Part shown: piece after piece, positions 9,168 to 23,576 of the stretch
Layout of the letters: each line of letters starts with the position of its first letter
Numbering within the stretch: the first letter of the stretch is position 1
Source: Streptomyces sp. WM6386
GTDB lineage: Bacteria; Actinomycetota; Actinomycetes; Streptomycetales; Streptomycetaceae
Direction: 5' to 3'
Assembly (NCBI RefSeq): GCF_000972385.1
Contig: NZ_JXTE01000041.1
Span: forward strand, 1 to 64,000
Length of the DNA stretch: 64,000 bases
Program-made: the position numbers and the translations under genes
The notes under the pieces: model-generated
Told to the model about the DNA's origin: nothing
Databases searched by the model: none
The model's input: the letters and a program-made list of their open reading frames with translations, nothing else

Positions 9168-9183
9168 GCTACTCCGCAGTAGC
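9168..9183. promoter_or_regulatory. perfect inverted repeat, candidate TetR-family operator
   Basis: GCTACT-CCGC-AGTAGC, 6-bp arms with a 4-bp spacer, about 120 bp upstream of the DUF6230 start. Operators of the TACT-N4-AGTA type are common for actinobacterial TetR-family repressors of lipid-related genes; assigning it to such a repressor is inference. Confidence 0.5.
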
Positions 9184-9189
9184 CGCTGA

Positions 9190-10335
<1,146 letters not shown>

Positions 10336-10353
10336 CCCTCACGCGCACGGCGT

Positions 10354-11280
10354 TCAGCGTCGACGCAGACGCAGCGCCAGGGCGGCGCCCCCGGTGATCA
10401 CCAGCACCGCGGCGGCGCCGCCCGCCACGAGCGGGGCCGAAGGGCCGGAGTCCGCGGTGGGGGTGGAGGCCACGGGAGTGGTGTCGGGGCTCGCCTTCGA
10501 CGGCGTCGGTGAAGGTGTCGCCGTCCGGGGCTCGGCGCTCGGCGAGGCGCTCGCGGAGGTCTTCGCGCCCGCGGCCACGGACGGCGAGGGCGAAGGCGTG
10601 CCCGGCTCCTTCGTCTTGTCTTTCGCGTTCTCTTTCGCGGCCGTCGGGAACACCACGTCGGAACACGAGTAGTAGGTGTCCGGCGTACTGCTGTTCTGCC
10701 AGATCGTGTACAGCACATGGCGACCGGTCCGGTCGGAGGGCAGCTTCGCCGGCAGGCGGTACGCGCCGCCCGTCAACGCCGGGTCCTTGACCTCGGCGAA
10801 GGGCTGCGACGGCAGGTCGGACCAGGTGAGCGGCTTCGACGGGTCGTAGCCGGGCTTGGTCAGGAACATCTTGAACGTGCCAGTGTGCGGGATCGTCGAG
10901 GCGTACGTCATCGTCATCGACGCGCCTGGAGTGAGGCGCGTCGACGGCCAGTCGGTGCGGGTCAGGTCGAGACCCTTGTAGGCTGGCAGGCCGCCGCTGC
11001 AGAGCTCGCCGTCGGGAACGGTCTGCCGGTCGCGGCCGTTCACGTTCGCGATCCGCAGGTTGTCCCAGGCGGCGAAGGAACTGCCGTTCGCGGCGACGGC
11101 GGCGCGGCAGGCCGCCGTACCCGCCCGCTCGCCGCCCTCGGGGGAGCAGGCGTAGGCGCGGCTCACCGGATCGGTCGGCGCTCCGTGCGCCTGCGCCGGA
11201 CCCGCCGCCCAGACGGTGAGCAGCAGCGGGGCGGCGGCGGTGGCCGCCAGAACGGTGCGGTATGCGGTCATCCGGGGCAT
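10354..11280 (-). CDS. AA10 lytic polysaccharide monooxygenase, membrane-anchored
   Basis: 308 aa from the ATG at 11280 (GAGGAG about 8 nt upstream). The signal peptide ends GPAQA and cleavage exposes His32 as the N-terminal residue (HGAPTDPVSRAYAC), the first ligand of the copper histidine brace. The second brace His is H132 in STIPHTGTFKMFLT. The AA10 core is followed by a Ser/Pro/Thr-rich linker (about 225-275) and a C-terminal hydrophobic helix ending RLRRR, so the enzyme is probably anchored in the membrane; there is no LPXTG motif. These enzymes oxidatively cleave chitin or cellulose. No extra carbohydrate-binding domain is present. Confidence 0.9.
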   Translation of the reverse strand: MPRMTAYRTVLAATAAAPLLLTVWAAGPAQAHGAPTDPVSRAYACSPEGGERAGTAACRAAVAANGSSFAAWDNLRIANVNGRDRQTVPDGELCSGGLPAYKGLDLTRTDWPSTRLTPGASMTMTYASTIPHTGTFKMFLTKPGYDPSKPLTWSDLPSQPFAEVKDPALTGGAYRLPAKLPSDRTGRHVLYTIWQNSSTPDTYYSCSDVVFPTAAKENAKDKTKEPGTPSPSPSVAAGAKTSASASPSAEPRTATPSPTPSKASPDTTPVASTPTADSGPSAPLVAGGAAAVLVITGGAALALRLRRR

Positions 11281-11828
11281 GCGGGACGTCTCCTCGGCCG
11301 ACGCGGGAACGGTTTGCTCCCGTGCAGTACGGAAAACGGGCCCGGCGCGTTCAGTGCGGGACAGCAGCGGGCGAAAGGGGTCATTCCCTCTCAACTCCTC
11401 GGCGGCGAGGGTGGGTTTCCCGCCGGATCGAGGGTTTCCCCTGTATTCACATGACCTTCCCTTTGCCTATCGTTCGACCACAGCCGACCCACAGGTAACC
11501 CCTTCAACAATCGGCTCACGCGCCCAGGGGGTGTCTGCCGGCCCCCTGCGGCGTCGCGACGTCTGGCACGCACGCTCGCCGCGTTGCCGAACCGCCCACG
11601 TGGCTCCGTCACGAGGGCGCTCCGGCGCCTTGGCTCGCACGCGCCCCCACTCTCGACTTCGCTCGAGCGGGGGGACCCCCGGACGCCGCTTCTTCCTCCG
11701 CGGTGGACCGGCAGACACCCCCTGCCCGGCCACCGCGCCGCTTTTCGATCTACCCCCCGCCGCTTCACCGACGAAGCGATCAGACCGCCGCTCCGCGCTG
11801 CCCGGAGACGGCTACGAAAGGCAAGCCC
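11281..11828. other. 548-bp divergent intergenic region between LPMO and subtilase genes
   Basis: Contains the presumed divergent promoters of both genes and the 198-bp MITE-like element at 11526-11723. About 105 bp remain between the element and the subtilase TTG start, so the element could supply or displace promoter sequence. No DasR-type ACTGGTCTAGACCA site was seen despite the LPMO. Confidence 0.6.
11526..11723. mobile_element. MITE-like element with 16-bp terminal inverted repeats
   Basis: Left end AGGGGGTGTCTGCCGG (11526-11541) is exactly inverted as CCGGCAGACACCCCCT at 11708-11723. The element is 198 bp and flanked on both sides by GCCC (11522-11525 and 11724-11727), which fits a 4-bp target-site duplication. 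It has no transposase frame. Inside is a smaller hairpin at 11644-11674 (CCCCCACTCTCGA / TCGAGCGGGGGG) of a type I recall as very frequent between Streptomyces genes. Confidence 0.75.
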
Positions 11829-13631
<1,803 letters not shown>

Positions 13632-13669
13632 GCTGCTGAGTCTCGAACTCTCTGAGCGCGCCCTGAACA

Positions 13670-13716
13670 GGCGGGCCGGCCGGTGCGGATGGGGCACCGG
13701 GCCGGCCCGCCTTTTT
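13670..13716 (+). terminator. intrinsic terminator after the subtilase gene
   Basis: A long GC-rich hairpin (GGCGGGCCGG ... CCGGCCCGCC with further pairing of GGTGC and GCACC) is followed directly by TTTTT. Placed 38 bp after the subtilase stop. Confidence 0.85.
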
Positions 13717-13861
13717 GTGCCGCCCGCCCGGTTTCTCCCGCCGATGCCTGCGGTACGCGCACAAGTGATCTACAAGTTGTGGGAGGCCTGGAAACTGGAC
13801 GGAGTTCGGGTGTCCCGTGATGGCCGTCGGACCGTGAGATATCGTGTACAGGGAGTAAGAA

Positions 13862-13883
13862 ACAAACGGCATGGCCTGTTCTT
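13862..13883. promoter_or_regulatory. autoregulatory element-like operator in front of cprB
   Basis: The 22-bp site ACAAACGGCAT-GGCCTGTTCTT is an imperfect dyad ending 39 bp before the ATG. It agrees at about 15 of 22 positions with the CprB/ARE consensus as I remember it, beginning ACATACGGGA and ending CCGTTTAT. The position between probable promoter and start suits autorepression. Confidence 0.65.
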
Positions 13884-13922
13884 TTCAGGGCATGCTCTCT
13901 CGCCCCCAGGAGAGACTCGCCT

Positions 13923-14570
13923 ATGGCCAGGCAATTACGAGCCGAACAGACTCGCGCGGCGATCATCGCCGCCGCCGCGGAGCTGTTCGACCGGCGCGGA
14001 TACGAGTCGACGAGTCTCAGCGACATCGTCGATCATGCCCAAGTCACGAAGGGCGCACTCTATTTCCACTTCGCGGCGAAGCAGGATCTCGCTCACGCCA
14101 TCATGGAGATCCAGTACAGAAACCTGAACCGGCTCTCGGAGGAGATGGACAGCCGCGGCTGCACCGCGCTCGAGGCCCTGATCCGCTCCACGTTCGGCAT
14201 GGCGCGGCTGTCCCTGGAGGGGCCGTTGCCGAGCGCAGGTCTCCGGCTCGCCACCGGCGGCCTGGAACTGCCGCCCGAACTCCCGCACCCCTTCACCCAG
14301 TGCCTGGGCCTCGCCACCCGCAGACTCCACGACGCGGTCAAGGAGTCCGACCTCCACGCCGACATCGATGTCGACGCCGCCGCGCACTCCCTCGTCGCGT
14401 CCCTGGTCGGCACCCGGGTGGTGGGCCACTCCCTCGAACCCGTCACCCGTCACCCCCGCCGGCTGGCCGGGCTGTGGCACATCCTCATCCGCGGCATGGT
14501 GCCGGTGCCCCGCCGCGCCCGCTATCTGAGCCTCGTCACCCACCTGGAGCGGGAGCTCAGAGCCGCGTGA
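13923..14570 (+). CDS. cprB: CprB-like TetR-family gamma-butyrolactone receptor homologue
   Basis: 215 aa. An N-terminal TetR helix-turn-helix (about 8-54, ending VTKGALYFHFAAKQDLA) is followed by the ligand-binding domain. The sequence closely resembles CprB of S. coelicolor as I recall it (MARQLRAEQTR at the start, FGMARL, GTRVVG, LIRGMVPV and RRARY near the end). GBL receptors repress secondary metabolism and development genes until bound by the autoregulator. Codon 5 is TTA (13935-13937), which would make translation depend on the bldA leucyl-tRNA. An ARE-like site lies upstream. Geosmin synthase, encoded close to cprB in S. coelicolor, lies 6.6 kb downstream here. Confidence 0.85.
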   Translation: MARQLRAEQTRAAIIAAAAELFDRRGYESTSLSDIVDHAQVTKGALYFHFAAKQDLAHAIMEIQYRNLNRLSEEMDSRGCTALEALIRSTFGMARLSLEGPLPSAGLRLATGGLELPPELPHPFTQCLGLATRRLHDAVKESDLHADIDVDAAAHSLVASLVGTRVVGHSLEPVTRHPRRLAGLWHILIRGMVPVPRRARYLSLVTHLERELRAA

Positions 14571-14592
14571 TCCGCGCGGTACCGTGGCGCCC

Positions 14593-15753
14593 ATGCCCGA
14601 TATCCCGCCCGTGATCCTCGCCGCCGAACCCGGCTCGTTCCCGCACAGCGTGCTCGCCGAGCGGCATCCCGCGATCATCCGGCAGGTGCGGGATGCCTTC
14701 CCCTACGGCCCCGAGCAGCACCGCGCCCTCGACGCGCTGCTGGAGAGCTGCACCAAGGGCGTCATCGAACCGCTTCCCGCCACCGCGCCGGACCGTGCCG
14801 CATGGGCGGCCTGGGGGGCGGACGAGTACCTGGGCCGCTCCTGGTTCGATGTGCCGTGGCTCTGGTCGGAGAGCTGGTTCTATCGCCAACTCCTCGAAGC
14901 CGTGGGCTACTTCGGCTCCGGGCCCTGGCAGGGCATCGACCCCTTCCGTCCCTTCAAGCTCGCCGAGCTCGACGCCCCGGAGACCGACGAGGAACTGGCC
15001 GCGCTCGACGCCCTCGGCGGCCGGCCCGCCGACGAACAAGGCGCGGCCCTGCTGCACGGCTCCCTGTGGGGCAACCGCGCGGACCTCGGCTTCCGCCTGT
15101 CCGACGCCGAGGGCCGGGACGCCGTCCCGGGGCTGGTCGCCGACGACAGCGCCGCCCTCTGGTCGCTTCTCGACGGCGCGGACACCCTCTGTCTCGTCGC
15201 CGACAACGCGGGCCGCGAACTTGTCCCGGACCTCCTCCTGATCGCCCACCTCCTCGCCCAGGGGCGCGTCCGTCGGGCGATCCTGCACGTCAAGTCGTAT
15301 CCGTACTACGTCTCCGACGCCACGACCGCCGATGTGGTCGACGCCGTGCGCCGGCTGACCCGGGCGCCGGGCGCGGCGGCCGACCACGGGCGCGATCTGT
15401 GGTCGGCGATGGCCGACGGCAGCCTCACCGTGCGCGCCCACCCCTTCTCCTGTGCCCCGCTGCCGTACGAGGCGATGCCGGACGATCTGCGTGCCGAGTT
15501 CGCCGAAGCCGCGCTGACCGTCGTCAAGGGCGACCTCAACTACCGTCGCCTGGTGGGGGATCGGATGTGGCCGCCCACGACCCCCTTCGCCGACGTCACG
15601 GCCCACTTCCCGGGCCCGGTGGCCGCTCTGCGCACCCTGAAGTCCGACGTGATCACCGGCCTCGCCCCCGCGACGGAGGCCGCGCTGGTGGCGGCGCAGG
15701 GGCAGCGATGGCGGACCGGCGGCACGCACGCCCTGATCCAGGTACGCCCCTGA
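14593..15753 (+). CDS. DUF89 / ARMT1-family damage-control phosphatase-like protein
   Basis: 386 aa. Start placed at ATG 14593; a GTG 9 nt earlier is equally in frame and neither has a clear ribosome site. The DUF89 signature is complete: the metal-binding motif LVADNAGRELVPDLLL, the lysine motif VKSYPYYVSD and the phosphate-binding KGDLNYRRL near 310-320. Family members hydrolyse phosphate from damaged or side-product phosphometabolites and need Co or Ni; the physiological substrate cannot be read from the sequence. It begins 22 bp after cprB on the same strand and may be cotranscribed. Confidence 0.88.
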   Translation: MPDIPPVILAAEPGSFPHSVLAERHPAIIRQVRDAFPYGPEQHRALDALLESCTKGVIEPLPATAPDRAAWAAWGADEYLGRSWFDVPWLWSESWFYRQLLEAVGYFGSGPWQGIDPFRPFKLAELDAPETDEELAALDALGGRPADEQGAALLHGSLWGNRADLGFRLSDAEGRDAVPGLVADDSAALWSLLDGADTLCLVADNAGRELVPDLLLIAHLLAQGRVRRAILHVKSYPYYVSDATTADVVDAVRRLTRAPGAAADHGRDLWSAMADGSLTVRAHPFSCAPLPYEAMPDDLRAEFAEAALTVVKGDLNYRRLVGDRMWPPTTPFADVTAHFPGPVAALRTLKSDVITGLAPATEAALVAAQGQRWRTGGTHALIQVRP

Positions 15754-15779
15754 GCGGGTCGGGTGAAGTCCTCCACGGT

Positions 15780-15862
15780 TCGGCAGCGCCCTGAAGGGGC
15801 GCGGGGCCGTATCCATATGCGGCTCCTCCGCGGGGCGTGACCAGCCACGACGGCGCCGCGGA
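15780..15862. repeat. Streptomyces REP-like intergenic repeat
   Basis: Contains GCGCCCTGAAGGGGCGC (hairpin with a TGAA loop), then GGGGCCGTATC, ATATGCGGCTCC and GACCAGCCACGACGG. This block order is one I recall from many Streptomyces intergenic regions. The first hairpin may also terminate transcription from the DUF89 gene. Confidence 0.6.
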
Positions 15863-15893
15863 CGGGTGACAGCACATCGCGGCACTTCCCGCG

Positions 15894-15908
15894 GAGCGCT
15901 TAGCGCTC
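15894..15908. promoter_or_regulatory. 15-bp palindrome GAGCGCT-T-AGCGCTC
   Basis: Perfect 7-bp arms around one base. It resembles a repressor operator; it sits at the stop codon of the minus-strand gene remnant and 225 bp before the ABC operon, so its target is unclear. Confidence 0.4.
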
Positions 15909-15998
15909 AACCGGCCTGTATCGGCAGCGATGTGAGTCCGTTGACGAAGTCGGACACCAGCCGCCCGGGCGGTCCCGCCGCGCGGATTCGGAGCGCAG
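15906..15998 (-). pseudogene. possible 3' remnant of an unidentified gene
   Basis: On the minus strand a frame with high third-position G/C ends RLVSDFVNGLTSLPIQAG and a TGA. It is blocked upstream by an in-frame stop after about 31 codons and has no start, so it looks like the C-terminus of a lost gene. The family is not recognised. Confidence 0.3.
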
Positions 15999-16132
15999 TC
16001 GTTCATGCGACTCCGGGTGCTCGGCCAGAGTCAGCAGTCCGCAGGGCGGCGTACGGGCGCATGGCCGCGGCGGCGGATTGTTGGCTTGCTTGTGTGTAGT
16101 GATCATGCCAAGCGGAGCGTCATCATGCGCGG

Positions 16133-17107
16133 ATGGCGTCACGTCCATCGTGTTCGGGAAGAGGAAAGGCGGCGGCCGCCGCGATCGCCCTCGCGCTCGC
16201 GCTCACGGCCTGCGGCGACGACAACGACTCCGCGTCCTCGGACGGCGACCGGCGGACGGTCACCGTGGCCGCGCTGCCCCTGGTCGACTGCGCCATGCTC
16301 TACATCGCGCAGGACCGGGGCCTGTTCGAGAAGGAGGGCCTGGACGTCCGAGTCCAGCAGATCCAGCAGAGCCTCCAGGCGCTGCCGGCCCTGTCCAAGG
16401 GGCAGATCGACATGGTCGCGAGCGCGAACTACGTCACCTACTTCCAGGCCCACGAGAAGGGCACCCTCGACATCCGTATCGTCGCCGAGTCGATCAGGGC
16501 CGCGCCGAAAATGATGGACGTGCTGGTGCCGAAGGACTCCGACATCAAGTCCGTCGCCGACCTCACCGGCCGCAAGCTCGCCGTCAACGTCCTCAACAAC
16601 GTCCAGTCACTGACCTTCAACGAGATCCTCGCGGAACAGGGCGCCCCCGGTAAGCCCGTCTACCGGCAGATCCCCTTCCCGCAGATGGGCGCCGCCCTGG
16701 ACAAGGGGCAGGTCGACGCCGTGCACGTCGTCGAGCCCTACGACAGCGCCATCCAGGACGAGTGGGGAGCGCGAGTCCTCGTGGACGGGGCGTCCGCGCC
16801 CGTCGAGTCCATCCCGCTCAGCGGATACCTCACCACCCAGAAGTACGCCTCCAGGAACGCCGATTCGCTGGCCGCGTTCCAGCGAGCCCTCAAGGCGGCC
16901 GTGAAGATCGCCGAGGCGGACCCCGAGGCCGTGCGCAAGGTGCTGCCGACCTACACCAAGGTGACCGAGAAACAGGCGGAGTCGATCGACCTGCCGGTCT
17001 TCCCGGCGGCCATGGACGCGGCGCAGATCGGCCGGCTCACCGAACTCATGAAGAAACAGGGGATGTTGAGCAAGCCGATCGATCCGGCGACGTTGCTGGT
17101 GCGGTGA
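16133..17107 (+). CDS. NMT1/THI5-like ABC substrate-binding lipoprotein (nitrate/sulfonate/taurine type)
   Basis: 324 aa. Lipoprotein signal with lipobox LTAC (Cys27), then an Asp/Ser-rich linker and an NMT1/SsuA-type binding domain (VTVAALPLVDCAMLYIAQDRGLFEKEGLDV is the usual opening strand and helix; ALPALSKGQIDMVASAN and ADLTGRKLAVN follow). The family binds nitrate, alkanesulfonates, taurine, bicarbonate or pyrimidine precursors; no residue here settles the ligand. First gene of a four-gene importer operon; its stop overlaps the permease start as GTGA. The ATG lacks a strong ribosome site (GGAG 15 nt upstream). Confidence 0.88.
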   Translation: MASRPSCSGRGKAAAAAIALALALTACGDDNDSASSDGDRRTVTVAALPLVDCAMLYIAQDRGLFEKEGLDVRVQQIQQSLQALPALSKGQIDMVASANYVTYFQAHEKGTLDIRIVAESIRAAPKMMDVLVPKDSDIKSVADLTGRKLAVNVLNNVQSLTFNEILAEQGAPGKPVYRQIPFPQMGAALDKGQVDAVHVVEPYDSAIQDEWGARVLVDGASAPVESIPLSGYLTTQKYASRNADSLAAFQRALKAAVKIAEADPEAVRKVLPTYTKVTEKQAESIDLPVFPAAMDAAQIGRLTELMKKQGMLSKPIDPATLLVR

Positions 17108-17898
17108 AGCGGACGGGGCGGCTGCGGGAGTGGTGGCTGGGCGCCCTCGGCGTACTGCTCGCCCTCGGCGTGTGCGAGGCGGTGAGCCGGGCCGGGATCG
17201 TCCGCCGCAGCTACCTCCCGCCCGCCTCCGAAGTCCTCGCCCGGGCCGTGGAGTTGGCGGGTGACAGCGTGTTCCTGGACGGGGTCGGCGCCACCCTGCG
17301 CGCCTGGGCGCTCGGCCTCGGACTGGCCTGTGCCATCGCCGTCCCGCTCGGCCTTCTCTTCGGCAGCGTGCCGGTCGTCGACGCCGCCGTACGCGCGATC
17401 GTGGAGTTCCTGCGGCCGCTGCCGTCCGTGGCACTGATCCCGCTGGTCTCCCTGCTGCTCGGCTCGGGCACCGAGACCAAGGTCGCGCTCGTCACCTACG
17501 CCTCCGTGTGGCCGATCCTCTTCAACACCGTCTACGGCCTCGGCGAGACCGACCCCCTCGCCAGGGACACCCTGCGGGCCTTCGGCTTCGGCCGGCTGTC
17601 GGTACTCCTGCGCGTCGAACTCCCCGGCACGGCCCCCTTCATCGCCGCCGGCATCCGAATCTCGGCCGCCGTCGCCCTCATCCTCGCCGTCGCCACGGAG
17701 ATCATCGCCGGGTTCGGCGAGGGCCTTGGCATCTACATCGCCCAGGCAGGCCTCGCCACGGACGGCACCCGCGACGTGCTCGCGGGCGTGGTCTGGGCCG
17801 GGACACTCGGGCTCGTCATCAACGGGGTGCTGGTGTGGGGGGAGCGAAAGCTGTTCCCGTGGACACCGGCGCACCGGGGGACGGGGGTGACGTCATGA
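17104..17898 (+). CDS. ABC importer permease (SsuC/TauC type), first
   Basis: 264 aa from GTG 17104, overlapping the stop of the binding-protein gene (GTGA). Six predicted membrane helices with the BPD_transp_1 fold. The EAA-like coupling loop reads ARDTLRAFGFGRLSVLLRVELPGTAPFIAAGIR. N-terminal PPASEVLARAVELA is typical of the SsuC/TauC/NrtB group. Works with the second permease and the ATPase encoded downstream to import the ligand of the upstream lipoprotein. The stop overlaps the first of two 12-codon mini-frames that lead to the next permease gene. Confidence 0.9.
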   Translation: MKRTGRLREWWLGALGVLLALGVCEAVSRAGIVRRSYLPPASEVLARAVELAGDSVFLDGVGATLRAWALGLGLACAIAVPLGLLFGSVPVVDAAVRAIVEFLRPLPSVALIPLVSLLLGSGTETKVALVTYASVWPILFNTVYGLGETDPLARDTLRAFGFGRLSVLLRVELPGTAPFIAAGIRISAAVALILAVATEIIAGFGEGLGIYIAQAGLATDGTRDVLAGVVWAGTLGLVINGVLVWGERKLFPWTPAHRGTGVTS

Positions 17899-17933
17899 GA
17901 CGGCGGGGGACTGGGACCGGGGTGGCGTCATGA
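17895..17933 (+). CDS. 12-codon mini-frame MRRRGTGTGVAS
   Basis: Starts in the ATGA overlap with the first permease stop and ends TGA at 17931-17933, which again overlaps the next ATG. GGGGGTG precedes the ATG. Probably a by-product of the 35-bp tandem duplication that passes ribosomes along to the next start; a functional peptide is possible but not supported. Confidence 0.35.
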   Translation: MRRRGTGTGVAS

Positions 17934-17968
17934 AGCGGCGGCGCGCCGGGGCCGAGGTGACGCGATGA
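17930..17968 (+). CDS. 12-codon mini-frame MKRRRAGAEVTR
   Basis: Second unit of the chain: its ATG overlaps the stop of the first mini-frame and its TGA (17966-17968) overlaps the ATG of the second permease. GGGGTGG precedes the ATG. Same interpretation as the first unit. Confidence 0.35.
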   Translation: MKRRRAGAEVTR

Positions 17969-18968
17969 GCAGTGGCCGGGGGCCGGGCGACGGTCAGGAG
18001 AGCGCGGGGGAGAGCGTACGTGCCGCGGACGGGGCCGGGCTCGGTCTCCCGCGCGCCGCGTCCTCGGACCCGAGCGGGGGCGGGCAGGCCGGGTCGGCAC
18101 GGCCGGCGCCAGGCTCCCCCCGCCGGAGCCGGCGGCACGGGACGGCCGACCTCCGGTCCTCGAAGGGGGCGCAGCGCGGGCGCCCGTCGACCGGTCTTCG
18201 TCACGCCCTCCTGCGCTGGCTCGTCCTCGCCGTCGCCGTGGCCCTCTGGGAGGTGGCCGCCCGGGCGCACGGCAGCGTCTACTTCCCGCCCCCCGGCCGC
18301 ATCGCACGCCACGCCCACGCGCTGTGGTTCTCCGGCCCCGTCCGCCATGTGTTCCTCTCCGAGGCCGCAGTCGCCGACATCCTGCCCAGCCTCGGCCGGA
18401 TGGGCGCCGGGTTCGGGCTCGCCGCCGTCGCCGGGATCGCCCTCGGCGTCGCGGTCGGCCGCTCACGGCGCGCATACGCCCTGTGCAACCCCGTCCTGCA
18501 GTTCGCACGCGCCGTCCCACCACCCGCGCTGGTCCCGGTCTTCGTCGTGGTCCTCGACTTCGGTACGCCGATGCAGATCGCGTCGATCGCCTTCAGCGCC
18601 GTCTGGCCTGTCCTCATCAACACCGCCGAAGGCGCCCGCAACACCGACCCACTGCGCCTCGACGTCGCCGCCGTGCTCCGACTGAACCCCGTCGAACGGC
18701 TCTGTTTCCTCATCCTCCCCTCCGCGCTGCCCCGCATCTTCGCGGGCCTGAGACTGAGCCTTTCGCTCTCCCTCATCCTCATGGTCTTCTCGGAGCTGCT
18801 CCCGGGCACCGCCAACGGCATCGGCTTCGCCCTCACCGACGCCCAGACCCGCTCCGACCTGCTCACCGTATGGGCGGCCCTGGTCCTGCTCGGCGCCCTC
18901 GGCTACCTCCTCAACACCGGCCTGCTGGCGGTCGAGAAACGCCTCGTCGGCAGCGGGAGGACCACCGC

Positions 18969-18972
<4 letters not shown>
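17965..18972 (+). CDS. ABC importer permease (SsuC/TauC type), second, with long N-terminal extension
   Basis: 335 aa. The first ~85 residues are Gly/Ser/Arg-rich, low-complexity and probably cytoplasmic; no alternative start nearer the transmembrane part has a ribosome site. Six membrane helices follow, with the coupling loop LDVAAVLRLNPVERLCFLILPSALPRIFAGLRLSLSLSL. It differs greatly from the first permease, so the importer is a heterodimer, whereas SsuABC and TauABC use one permease gene. Start ATG overlaps the second mini-frame stop. Its stop overlaps ATG 18969 of a further 13-codon frame before the ATPase gene. Confidence 0.88.
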
Positions 18973-23343
<4,371 letters not shown>

Positions 23344-23576
23344 CCCGGCGCTCCGGGCCCGGCCGCCGGGGGCGGGTTCTCGCGCGGGAGCCGGAGAGCG
23401 TGATCCGTCATGTCACTGAACGTAACAGCCGCCGGTGTCAACGGGAGTTCGCGTGCCCATGCGCGGTTTTCGGACCTTCTCGTGCGGAACGGGATATTCA
23501 GGGAACTTCGGCGATGCGCCAGGAGTCTTGCGGGGTGAGGGAATCAAGACCACAGAACACACGGGGGTGTTCGACC

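Larger units (their letters stand above)
15754..16132. other. 379-bp intergenic region with repeat and gene remnant
   Basis: From left to right: a REP-like palindromic repeat (15780-15862), a 15-bp palindrome (15894-15908), and on the minus strand a short stretch of apparent C-terminal coding sequence (15906-15998). The remaining 130 bp precede the ABC transporter operon. No complete gene seen. Confidence 0.55.
17884..17988 (+). repeat. 35-bp tandem repeat x3 carrying ribosome-site/start/stop modules
   Basis: Copies begin at 17884, 17919 and 17954. Each has a G(G/A)GGTG ribosome-binding-like block and an ATGA overlap 11 nt into the unit (ATG at 17895, 17930 and 17965), followed by diverging GC-rich sequence. 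The first two ATGs open 12-codon frames, the third is the start of the second permease. Conservation is strongest in the initiation block (GGGGTGACGTCATGA, GGGGTGGCGTCATGA, GAGGTGACGCGATGA). Confidence 0.85.

Noticed and set aside
23400..23576. N-terminal extension of the multicopper oxidase
   Set aside because: No coding bias, Arg/Ser-rich translation and no ribosome site; TTG 23577 has a good one.
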